Source: Nocardioides pocheonensis (GTDB lineage: Bacteria > Actinomycetota > Actinomycetes > Propionibacteriales > Nocardioidaceae). Taken from it: 34,504 nucleotides of DNA. The number at the start of each line of letters is the position of its first letter. The first letter of the stretch is position 1. The stretch covers positions 1 through 34,504 of the forward strand of contig NZ_RJSF01000046.1 in assembly GCF_003725535.1 (NCBI RefSeq). Reading direction: 5' to 3'. Shown piece by piece: positions 24,669 to 32,602 of the stretch. Below the pieces are notes generated by a model. The model saw only the letters and a program-made list of their open reading frames with translations. It searched no databases and was not told where the DNA came from. The position numbers and the translations under genes are program-made.

Positions 24669-25499
24669 TCAGATGCAGCGTGCGGAGAGGCCGCCATCAA
24701 CGGGGAGGCATACCCCGTTGACGTACGCCGCCGCATCGCTGGCCAGGAACACCGACGCGTGCGCGACATCCCAAGGGCTACCCATCCGGCCGGTCGGACT
24801 GGCTGCATGCCTCGCTGCCAGCGCCGCCGGGTCGTCAGTGATCTGATCGACAACCAGGGGGGTGTCGATCAGGCCGGGCAGGACCGCATTGGCGCGGATC
24901 CCTTGGGCTGCGTAGGTCAGCGCCAGGGAAACGGTCAGCTGGTTGAGCGCCGCCTTGGTCGCGTTGTAGACCGGGTAGACGTAGCCGGTGTCTCGAATAC
25001 TTGCCACGGACGAGACGTTGATGATGGCCCCCCGCCCGGCCTCGAGCATTCCGGGAAGGATGTGCCGCACAGTGAGGTAGGCGCTGGTCAGATTCAGACG
25101 AACAGCCGCTTCCCACGTCTCGACGTCAACGTCAAGCACCGAGCCCGTCCGAGCGACGCCGACGTTGTTGTGCAACACATCGATCACACCGAGCTCTTGA
25201 GTTGCGCCCCGCACAGCCTCTACAACTTGCTGCTCGCGCGTGACGTCGGCCGTGATGGCGATTGCCACGCCGCCGACGGCGTTGATCGCCTTCGCGACTC
25301 GCTCAGCCTCGCCGGCGTTGACGTCCACGACCGCCACCGCAGCACCCGCTTCCGCGTATGCCCGCGCTGCCGCCTCCCCGTTGCTCAGGCCAGCGCCTGA
25401 CGACCCTGCTCCGAAGACGATCGCAGCGTGTCCGTCGAGGTAGTACTTCGGACGCCTGACCCGGGGATCGCGATGTCCATCGGCTGCGGCACTGCTCAC
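24669..25499 (-). CDS. SDR-family oxidoreductase with an expanded glycine motif
   Basis: A 276-residue short-chain dehydrogenase. Catalytic residues are clear: Ser163/164 (NVSSVAS), Tyr178 and Lys182 (YNATK), followed by the PGLIDTPLV segment and the PVDGG C-terminus. The cofactor loop is unusual: GAGSSGAGLSNG (30-41) replaces TGxxxGIG, giving extra residues in the glycine-rich turn as in a recognisable SDR subset, and NNVG replaces NNAG. Asp59 after strand 2 suggests NAD+. The GTG at 25499 follows AAGGAG at 6 nt. It sits upstream of regulator 2 and downstream of a 411-base non-coding gap, so it is probably the first gene of its unit. Confidence 0.92.
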   Translation of the reverse strand: MSSAAADGHRDPRVRRPKYYLDGHAAIVFGAGSSGAGLSNGEAAARAYAEAGAAVAVVDVNAGEAERVAKAINAVGGVAIAITADVTREQQVVEAVRGATQELGVIDVLHNNVGVARTGSVLDVDVETWEAAVRLNLTSAYLTVRHILPGMLEAGRGAIINVSSVASIRDTGYVYPVYNATKAALNQLTVSLALTYAAQGIRANAVLPGLIDTPLVVDQITDDPAALAARHAASPTGRMGSPWDVAHASVFLASDAAAYVNGVCLPVDGGLSARCI

Positions 25500-25910
25500 C
25501 CTGATCTCCTTCTCCGACTTCCTCGCACGGTCTTCCGATGTCCCGGCTCAGCCGACCGGCAGGCAACGACGGGCTGGGACCTGATGCGAGCGTGGATCAG
25601 TCGGCGGTCGAGCGGCTACCGCCAAGGAGAGCCAAGCGCCCTCTGTCCTTGCTCAGTTTGTCGAACGGCGACTGGGGAGGCACTGATCCGTGGCAGGCCA
25701 TCACCATCGCTCGACCTGATCTTCGAAGGACCAGGTCAGCGTCTCCGGGAAGGTGGCTCCTCGGTGGCGCAGGCTGTAGCTGGCGCTGCCGAGCACGAAT
25801 GTCAGACAATCCTCGAGGTCTTCACCCAAGGGACAGTTCGACCCGTTCGAGTGTCGACGTCGCCCACGATGGAGTTGGTCGCCTGTGGGCGCAAGGCGGC
25901 CTGTTGGGCC
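25500..25910. other. Non-coding gap between the FAD/Fe-S dehydrogenase gene and the SDR gene
   Basis: 411 bases without a credible gene; the frames present have no family motif and no usable ribosome site. It should contain the end of the thiolase-dehydrogenase transcript and the SDR promoter. The best structure is an inverted repeat, GACCTG (25713-25718) with CAGGTC (25732-25737), 13-nt loop with the palindrome TTCGAA inside. It could be an operator or weak terminator. Confidence 0.55.
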
Positions 25911-28667
25911 TCATCTGGTTGATACCTCCAGGAGCGTGAGGATGTGGCGGTACGCCGCTCCCACCGCGCGGCTCATTCCGAGCTCGCACGTCCGGTTGCA
26001 CGACGCGTGAGCGTCGGCCCCGTACGCGCGCACCTCTGCAGCCTGTTGTGCAGTCGCCGACGCGGTGAGCTCGGGGTGCAGCATTCCCCTGTCCCCCGCG
26101 AACGCGCAGCACCCCCATGAGGGTGGCACGAAGACGTGCTCCGCGACGGCAGCAGCCAGCATGTGTAGCGCATCGTTGCTGCCTGAGCGCGTCGATGAGC
26201 AGGTCGGATGCAGCGCCAGGCTTCGGACCATGCGGCGCGGCGTGAGTCGCGGCAGCAGAATCCGCGCCGTGAATGGGACAGCATCCTCCACGGAGAACGG
26301 CCCATCGGCCAACGTCTTGGCGAGCCCCTCGCTGCACGACGCCGCGTCCGAGACGACAGGTACTGATCCGCCTCGAGTGGCCCGCTCGAGCGCGTCATGC
26401 AGGATGACCGACATCGCGGTTGCGCCGTCCGTGAGCCCTTTGGAGCTCCACGGCATCCCGCAGCACAGCGACGTGACCTCGTCGGGCACCGTGACCCTGA
26501 CGCCGGCTCGCCGGCACAAGGTCAGGAACGCTGACGTAGCCGAGTGCCCACCTCCGAACATCTCCCCGGTGCAGCTCGGCAGCAGCACGATCTCGGCAGT
26601 CGTGTCGACGAGAGGGCGGCGCCTGGGTCCACCGCCGGGAAGGTCCGAAGACCACAACGGAACCACCTCGTCCCCGAGGACTCGACGTCCTGCGCGTGAG
26701 GCCGCCGTACCCAAGCTCGGCACGGCTCGGGCGGCGGAGACGCCCCGCGTCGCGATCGCAGTCGCACCGGCCCAATGACTGGCCGAGATTCGACCGATGG
26801 ACTGCGCCGTAGGCTTTTGGCCAGCGGCGCGCAACCGACGAACCAACGTGCCGGTGTCGATCCCGACAGGGCAGGCCGTCTGGCACATTCCGTCGGCCGC
26901 GCAGGTCTCCACGCCGTCGTACGTGTAGTCGGCGGCGATGGCCTCGGCCTCCGCGTGTTGGCCGCTCACCCTCAGAGCGGCCTCCGCTCGCCGCGCCACG
27001 ATCCGCTGCCGAGGCGTGAGCGTCAGATCACGCGAAGGACAGACAGGCTCACAGAACCCACACTCCACGCACCGGTCGACCTCGGTCTCGACCGGACGGG
27101 CGGTCTTCAGGTGACGCAGGTGCGCCTGAGGATCGGCAGTCAGGACGACGCCCGGGTTCAGTACGCCACTCGGGTCACACAGCGCCTTGAGCTCGCGCAT
27201 GATGCCGTGAAGGGCAGCGCCGTACTGGCGTTCGACGTAGGGCGCCATCACACGGCCCGTGCCGTGTTCTGCCTTGAGCGTGCCACCGTGCGACAGGACA
27301 ACGTCGACCATGTCCTCGGTGAACGCCGCGTAGCGAGCGACCCCCGCAGCCGTGCTGAAGTCCTCGGTGATCATGAAGTGGATGTTGCCGTCCTTCGCGT
27401 GTCCGAAGGTGACCGCGTCATCGGCGTCGTACCCGTGTGCGGTGAACAACTTGTCGAGGTCGCCACAAGCATCAGCCAAGGCAGTTACCGGGACCGCGAC
27501 GTCTTCGAGCAGCGCAGTCGTCCCGGGCCGCCGCGCACCGGCGACTGAGGCGTAAAGGCCCTTGCGCACGTGCCACAGGTTGGCACGCGTCGCTGGATCC
27601 GACGTCGGCTTCACGCCTCCCAGAAGAGGTGCTGCCGCCGTGACCATGGCTTCGAGTTGAGCACCGGACTCGGCCTGGAACTCCACCAGGAGCGCTGCCT
27701 GTGAAACCAGCTGGACGTCCGTCAGCGCGGGTACGGCGCGCGCGTTGCGGGCCGCCACCTGCAAGGACCGGGTGTCGAGCAGCTCGATGGCAGCAGCGCC
27801 AGAGGCGACCAGGTCGGGCAACATGCTCGTGGCCGCTGCGAGGTCGGGCAGGACGAGGAGCCCAGTGGATGCGTACGCCCGCACCGGCAGCGTCCGGAAC
27901 GTGGCGGACGAGACGAAAGCGAGTGTTCCTTCCGAGCCGACGACGAGGTGCGCCAACAGGTCGGCCGAAAGGTCATGGTCAAGGAACGAGTTGACGCCGT
28001 ACCCCATGGTGTTCTTGATCGCGAAGAGCCGCTCGACCTCTGCACGCATGATCGTGTCTCCGCGGATGGTGTCACGCAGTCGGAGCAACCCGGCGTGCAG
28101 TGCAGGTTCCTCCTGGGCGAGTCGGGCGTCGGCGTCCGGAAGTGATGTGTCGACGACGGTCCCGCTCGGCAGCACAAGTCGCAGGGAGTCGAGCGTGTGG
28201 TAGGCGTTCCCCGCGGTGCCGCAGACCATGCCGCTCGAGTTGTTGGCGACCACGCCGCCGATCGTGCAGGCCGACTCACTGGCCGGATCCGGCCCGAGCA
28301 TCCGGCCGCAGGGGCGCAGTGCCGCATTGACGGCACGCACGGTGGTGCCCGGGGCGACCCGGACCCGGCCCCCCTCCTCGAGGACGTCAACGCCACGGAA
28401 TCCCCGACGTACGTCGAGCAGCACTCCTTCTGTGCCGGCCTGACCGGACAAGCTCGTGCCGCCAGAGCGAAACGTCACGGGCAGCCCCTCGGCGGTGCAG
28501 GCCGCCAAGACGTGCGCCACCGCTGCCTCGTCCTGGGCAACCACCACGGCTTGCGGTGTGAGCAGGTAGTGAGACGCGTCGGCCGCAAAGGCGGCCACGT
28601 CAAGAGCTCTGTCACGGACGGAGGTCGGATCCACTCCGCGACTGATCAGTAAGGAGGCGGCTCTCAC
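25911..28667 (-). CDS. FAD-linked oxidase / [4Fe-4S] fusion, D-2-hydroxyacid (D-lactate-type) dehydrogenase
   Basis: A 918-residue fusion of a GlcD-like flavoprotein and a GlpC-like iron-sulfur protein. The FAD-binding PCMH domain is at about 30-260 (RSGGTSLSGQ, TIGGVVANNSSGM). The FAD-oxidase C domain is at about 265-510 (GHAKDGNIHF, EHGTGR, DPSGVLNPG). Two [4Fe-4S] motifs follow: C533xxC536xxC539xxxC543P and C589x5C595x3C599P. Two CCG-type cysteine-rich segments (SLCCGMPW, WGCCAFAGDRG) end the protein. This layout is that of NAD-independent D-lactate or D-2-hydroxyglutarate dehydrogenases such as E. coli YdiJ, which pass electrons to the quinone pool or cytochromes. The GTG at 28667 overlaps the PPC gene by GTGA. 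It is the last gene of the thiolase operon. Confidence 0.93.
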   Translation of the reverse strand: MRAASLLISRGVDPTSVRDRALDVAAFAADASHYLLTPQAVVVAQDEAAVAHVLAACTAEGLPVTFRSGGTSLSGQAGTEGVLLDVRRGFRGVDVLEEGGRVRVAPGTTVRAVNAALRPCGRMLGPDPASESACTIGGVVANNSSGMVCGTAGNAYHTLDSLRLVLPSGTVVDTSLPDADARLAQEEPALHAGLLRLRDTIRGDTIMRAEVERLFAIKNTMGYGVNSFLDHDLSADLLAHLVVGSEGTLAFVSSATFRTLPVRAYASTGLLVLPDLAAATSMLPDLVASGAAAIELLDTRSLQVAARNARAVPALTDVQLVSQAALLVEFQAESGAQLEAMVTAAAPLLGGVKPTSDPATRANLWHVRKGLYASVAGARRPGTTALLEDVAVPVTALADACGDLDKLFTAHGYDADDAVTFGHAKDGNIHFMITEDFSTAAGVARYAAFTEDMVDVVLSHGGTLKAEHGTGRVMAPYVERQYGAALHGIMRELKALCDPSGVLNPGVVLTADPQAHLRHLKTARPVETEVDRCVECGFCEPVCPSRDLTLTPRQRIVARRAEAALRVSGQHAEAEAIAADYTYDGVETCAADGMCQTACPVGIDTGTLVRRLRAAGQKPTAQSIGRISASHWAGATAIATRGVSAARAVPSLGTAASRAGRRVLGDEVVPLWSSDLPGGGPRRRPLVDTTAEIVLLPSCTGEMFGGGHSATSAFLTLCRRAGVRVTVPDEVTSLCCGMPWSSKGLTDGATAMSVILHDALERATRGGSVPVVSDAASCSEGLAKTLADGPFSVEDAVPFTARILLPRLTPRRMVRSLALHPTCSSTRSGSNDALHMLAAAVAEHVFVPPSWGCCAFAGDRGMLHPELTASATAQQAAEVRAYGADAHASCNRTCELGMSRAVGAAYRHILTLLEVSTR

Positions 28668-29581
28668 GGGTTGCGGTCCTCGGCGGCCTCCGTCAAGACC
28701 AGCTCGTAGGTAAGCGCCACCGCATTCTCGCCAGGCAGCACGCGACCGCTGTGCACGACCGCGTGGCGGTCGACGAGGTGCGCGCTGACGTCGGCCGTCA
28801 TCCGGCCATGGACCCGGCGCACGGATCCGTCGAGGAACATCACCTCGGTCGCCGGCCCGTCGACCGTGACGACCGATCCATCGGGCTGCCCGAGACGCCC
28901 GCCTACGATCGAGCCGACCTGACCTCGCACGTCGGCGCCGGACCAGCCCTGCTCCTCGGTGAGGTGCTCCACCATGCTGACCAGGTCGACGTTGGGTCGG
29001 ACGCGGCACACCAGAGCCGCGAGCTCTCCGCGATCCGCGTCGCCGACGCGACGCGGGGTGAACAGTGACATCCCTGTCTCCGGGTCGGGCTGGACCTCGA
29101 CCGCCACGTCGGGTCCACCCCAGACCAGTGCGCGTACCCCGGGGCCGAGGACGACCTTCTCAGGAATGAGGTGACCGGCGCGCTGCATGCCGTCGGCGTC
29201 CACGAACAGGGAGTGGCTGTGGCAGAACACCGCACCGTCGCGACGCCCGATGGTGATGCCGCCCCGGACCATCCGACCGGGGGCGGCTCCCGGGTAGGGC
29301 CGGCTGAAGTTCGCGACCGGGCCGCCTTCGGGACCCAGGTCGGGTATGTAATAGGAGAACTCGCGCAGCTCACCCCCGACGAGCTGGCCGTTCGCCGAGA
29401 TGCACCCGGTCTCATCCAGGAGTTGTTCGAGCGCCTCGAGCAGCGGTGTCCCAGCACGTAGCTCGACGTCGTATCCGGTGAGTCGAGTCGGCACGGACAC
29501 GACGCGCTCGTCGGCCACTGGACCAGGGTGCTTCAGTCGCGCGGCCCCTGGGAGCAGGCCGAGCATGTCTGCGCTCGTCAC
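28664..29581 (-). CDS. Tandem PPC (DUF296) domain protein of unknown function
   Basis: A 305-residue protein made of two PPC/DUF296-like domains. Domain 1 (about 28-175) has DVELRAGTPLLEALEQLLDE, the IGRRDGAVFCHSHSLF strand with His121/His123, and AGHLIP with His137, matching the family's 'HxH...GGHL' core. Domain 2 (about 185-300) repeats it: VRPNVDLVSMVEHLTEEQGW, RMTADVSAHLVDRHAVVHSG with His268, His273 and His277. In plants PPC is tied to AT-hook DNA-binding proteins; bacterial copies lack AT-hooks and their role is unsettled, with conserved histidines that can bind metal. None of the AT-hook type is seen here. It is coupled on both sides by GTGA overlaps between a CoA ligase and an FAD/Fe-S dehydrogenase, so a metabolic rather than chromatin role is likely. 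Confidence 0.8.
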   Translation of the reverse strand: MTSADMLGLLPGAARLKHPGPVADERVVSVPTRLTGYDVELRAGTPLLEALEQLLDETGCISANGQLVGGELREFSYYIPDLGPEGGPVANFSRPYPGAAPGRMVRGGITIGRRDGAVFCHSHSLFVDADGMQRAGHLIPEKVVLGPGVRALVWGGPDVAVEVQPDPETGMSLFTPRRVGDADRGELAALVCRVRPNVDLVSMVEHLTEEQGWSGADVRGQVGSIVGGRLGQPDGSVVTVDGPATEVMFLDGSVRRVHGRMTADVSAHLVDRHAVVHSGRVLPGENAVALTYELVLTEAAEDRNP

Positions 29582-31167
29582 CGGACGCGGACCTCTGGCC
29601 AGAGACCGGCCTCTTGCAGCAGTTCGCGGAGAACGGGCGTCGTCACCTTGCCATAGGCCGTTGTCGGCAGCTGCTCGACGACGTGGACCAGCTTGGGAGC
29701 CTTGTAACGAGCCATACGCTCCCGGCACCAGGCAAGGAGGTCGCCTTCAGTGAGTCCTGGATCGACGACGACGACGGCGTACCCGACTTCACCCCACTCC
29801 GCGTCGGGAGCACCGACGACGCCGACTGCGCGTACGTGGGGGTGCGCGAGGATCTTCTCCTCCACCTCTCGGGGGTCGATGTTCGAGCCACCGGAGATGT
29901 ACATGTCCGAAGCTCGGCCGGTGATGTAGAGCAGGCCATGTTCATCGACAACGCCCAGGTCGCCTGTCCGGAACCAGCCGTCACGGAACGCCTTGGCGTT
30001 CGCCACGTCGTTGTCGAGGTAGCCGGCGAAGACCGCCGGTCCGACGACGCAGATCTCTCCACGCTCACCGGTCGGCACGGACCTGCCCTCAGCGTCCTTG
30101 ATCGAGATCGTCATGCCCGTTCGCGGGTAGCCGGCGGTGACGATGCCTTCGTAGGTCGGCACGACTTCGTGCATCGCCGGCGGCAGCACCGTGATCGCTC
30201 CGGTGACCTCAGCGAGACCGTAGTACTGCTCGATCACGGGGCCGAGCACATCGTAGGCGCGGCGCTGATCCTGGCGAGTGATCGGTGCGCCCGCATAGAT
30301 CACCTGGCGAAGCGAGGAGTGATCAGTGTCTTCGGTGACCGCGCTGACCAGTCGGTTGAGGATCGTTGGCACGGTGAACATCGTGGAGACGCGGTGCTGA
30401 GCGATGAGTGACCATGCCTCGGCGACATCGAGCGACTCGCCCGGCAACAGGACAATCCCCGCACCACGTGCGACGTGGGTCAGGACGTGGATGCCTGCGC
30501 CGTGGGACAGGGGCGCGAGGACAAGAGTCGCGTCATCGTTGGACAGGCCTGGCATCAGGTCAGCGATGTGGTTGTTGATGATGAAGGCCAGATGGTCATG
30601 GGTGAGGACTGCGGCTTTAGGTCGACCAGAGCTGCCCGAAGTGAAGAAGTACCAGGCCGGATCGCCCGCCATCACCTCGACGTCGTGGACGTGCGCGCCA
30701 AGGTGCTCGTCGATCAGCCGCCCCACGTCCGACCCGCCGCCAGCAACATCGCTATCGGAGATCGTCCATGTCCGAAGGCGAGCCAGCGCACGTGCGTGGT
30801 CTACGGCGCGCTCTGCCAGGACGAGGAGTGCCGGGCGAACGACGTCGGCAAGTGCGACCAGTTCCTCCGAGGTGAGCTTGCAGTTGGTCGGGGTGATGAT
30901 GGCGCCTACACGCCAGGCAGCGAACATCACGGTCACGTAGTCGCGACTGTTCGGAGCGTGCAGCATGATGACGTCGCCGCGGCCGATCCCGGAGCCCTCG
31001 AGTGCTGCTGCAAGTGCGTCGACTCGGGCGTCGACGTCGGACCAGGTCCAAGTGACGTTGCCGCGCACGACCGCCGTCTCCTTGCGGAGGCGAGCAGCGG
31101 TCTGTCGCAGCAGTATCGAGAGATTGCTGGCGCCCTTGGGGGTCAGTGGAGTGCGTGCATCGGTCAC
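29578..31167 (-). CDS. Acyl-CoA synthetase (AMP-binding) 2
   Basis: A 529-residue adenylate-forming CoA ligase. The A3 motif is FTSGSSGRPKA (175-185), followed by LAPLSHGAGIHVLTHVARG, the A5 motif EQYYGLAEVTGA, GWFRTGDLGVVDEHG, the hinge ITGRASDMYISGGSNIDPREVE, and the A10 motif LPTTAYGKVTTPVLRELL with catalytic Lys507. The pattern matches fatty/aromatic acyl-CoA ligases of the FadD/DitJ/CaiC-like group, distinct from the ACS-like ligase at 12352. The GTG at 31167 overlaps the thiolase stop and the 3' end overlaps the PPC gene, so all three are translated in series. Acid substrate unknown. Confidence 0.93.
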   Translation of the reverse strand: MTDARTPLTPKGASNLSILLRQTAARLRKETAVVRGNVTWTWSDVDARVDALAAALEGSGIGRGDVIMLHAPNSRDYVTVMFAAWRVGAIITPTNCKLTSEELVALADVVRPALLVLAERAVDHARALARLRTWTISDSDVAGGGSDVGRLIDEHLGAHVHDVEVMAGDPAWYFFTSGSSGRPKAAVLTHDHLAFIINNHIADLMPGLSNDDATLVLAPLSHGAGIHVLTHVARGAGIVLLPGESLDVAEAWSLIAQHRVSTMFTVPTILNRLVSAVTEDTDHSSLRQVIYAGAPITRQDQRRAYDVLGPVIEQYYGLAEVTGAITVLPPAMHEVVPTYEGIVTAGYPRTGMTISIKDAEGRSVPTGERGEICVVGPAVFAGYLDNDVANAKAFRDGWFRTGDLGVVDEHGLLYITGRASDMYISGGSNIDPREVEEKILAHPHVRAVGVVGAPDAEWGEVGYAVVVVDPGLTEGDLLAWCRERMARYKAPKLVHVVEQLPTTAYGKVTTPVLRELLQEAGLWPEVRVR

Positions 31168-32348
31168 CAGGCCTCCAAGATGCTCGCGTAGTTGGCGACG
31201 GCCGAACCGCCCATGTTGAAGACGCCGGCCAACTCAACTGCCGGTAGCTGCATGTCGCCGGCGTCACCGGTCACCTGCATCGCCGCGATGGCGTGCATCG
31301 AGACACCGGTGGCACCGATCGGGTGCCCCTTCGCCTTCAGGCCACCCGATCGGTTCACGGGCAGCTTGCCGTCCGCCGCAACCAGGCCCTCCTCGAGGGC
31401 TCTGCGACCGTGCCCGCGCTCAGCTAGACCGAAAGCCTCGTACTGAAGGAGCTCCGCGATCGTGAAGCAGTCATGGGTCTCGAGGAGATCCAGGTCCATC
31501 GTGTTGATGCCGGCTTGCTCGATGGCGGCACTCCACGCGCGTCGTACGCCGGCGAACTCGAGCGGATCACGCTTGGAGAGCGCCATGAAGTCGTTGGCGT
31601 GGGCCCGAGCACGGAATCCGACTCGCCGGGCCGCGGATCGAGCGACGTCCGGAGCTGCCACCACGAGTGCAACCGCACCGTCCGAGATCAGTGAGCAGTC
31701 GGTGCGCCGCAGCGGCGGCGCGACCATGGGGTTTCGCTCCGACACCGTGCTGCAGAACTCGAACCCGAGATCCTTCCGGATCTGTGCGTAAGGATTGGTG
31801 ACGCCATTGTGGTGGTTCTTGGCTGCGATCCGTGCGAGCGTGTCGCTGGGGTCGCCGTACCGGTCGGCATAGGCCGAGGCGATGCCGGCGAAGACACCGG
31901 CGAATCCGCTCTCCACGGACGACTCCTCCGGTCCGTAGCAGCCCGACAGCAGGATCTCCCCGGCGCGAGCAGAGGTGACACCGGTCATCTTCTCGGCGCC
32001 CACGACCAGGGCGATCTTCCCTCGACCGGACTCGATGAAGTCGAGCGCAGCGTAGAGAGCCGCCGAGCCTGTGGCGCAGGCGTTCTCGAGCCGGGTAGCG
32101 GGCACCTCAGCGAGAGCGGGAACGGCCATGGAGACCAGACCAGCCTCAAAGCCCTGGGTGGAGAATCCATTGTTGTAGACCCCGACGAAGATGCCGTCCA
32201 CATCCTCGGGGACGACGCCCGCGTGATCGAGTGCACCCGGGACCACTGAACCGATCAGCGACGATGCATCGGGGAGGTCGAGCTTGCCGAACACGGAGTG
32301 CTTCCATCCGATGATCGAGGTCGTCCCGGCATTGACGGGTACCGACAT
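31164..32348 (-). CDS. Thiolase family protein, SCP2-like
   Basis: A 394-residue thiolase of the sterol-carrier-protein-x/SCP2-like branch, which cleaves 3-ketoacyl-CoA with CoA or runs in reverse. The nucleophile is Cys91 (ENACATGSAAL). The second cysteine is in HDCF (Cys294), as is usual for this branch, with GGLKAKGHPIGATG (His342) and a C-terminal NMGGS where biosynthetic thiolases have CxGGG. Members often occur beside a DUF35/OB-fold zinc-ribbon partner, which is absent here. The ATG at 32348 follows a perfect AGGAGG at 6 nt, and the 254-nt gap upstream should hold the operon promoter. It is the first gene of the thiolase-ligase-PPC-dehydrogenase operon. Confidence 0.92.
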   Translation of the reverse strand: MSVPVNAGTTSIIGWKHSVFGKLDLPDASSLIGSVVPGALDHAGVVPEDVDGIFVGVYNNGFSTQGFEAGLVSMAVPALAEVPATRLENACATGSAALYAALDFIESGRGKIALVVGAEKMTGVTSARAGEILLSGCYGPEESSVESGFAGVFAGIASAYADRYGDPSDTLARIAAKNHHNGVTNPYAQIRKDLGFEFCSTVSERNPMVAPPLRRTDCSLISDGAVALVVAAPDVARSAARRVGFRARAHANDFMALSKRDPLEFAGVRRAWSAAIEQAGINTMDLDLLETHDCFTIAELLQYEAFGLAERGHGRRALEEGLVAADGKLPVNRSGGLKAKGHPIGATGVSMHAIAAMQVTGDAGDMQLPAVELAGVFNMGGSAVANYASILEAW

Positions 32349-32580
32349 CGGCTACCTCCTGGTGTCTGATGAACAGCCGCCGGGACAGGTCGGCAAGCGG
32401 GTCGGTTTCGAGCCACCCACCGATCGAGTTCCGAACACTGGTGCCAGAAACATTGCCCTTGCGGAAGAACATCGGGTACCGCCTCGTGCCGAGCGTCCGT
32501 CCGGCGTCTTGCGACATTCGTCGGAAGACAGGTGTCGCCAGCGTTGCGCTGCCGGAGCGCTGAACTGCGTCTGGCCCTAC

Positions 32581-32595
32581 GAGCCTCAACGGCTC
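32581..32595 (-). terminator. Short hairpin next to the CocE hydrolase 2 stop codon
   Basis: GAGCC (32581-32585) and GGCTC (32591-32595) are perfect complements with a 5-nt loop, 8 nt past the stop codon on the minus strand. Five base pairs and no T-run make it a weak candidate terminator separating the hydrolase from the thiolase operon. Confidence 0.28.
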
Positions 32596-32602
32596 CAGCG
32601 CT

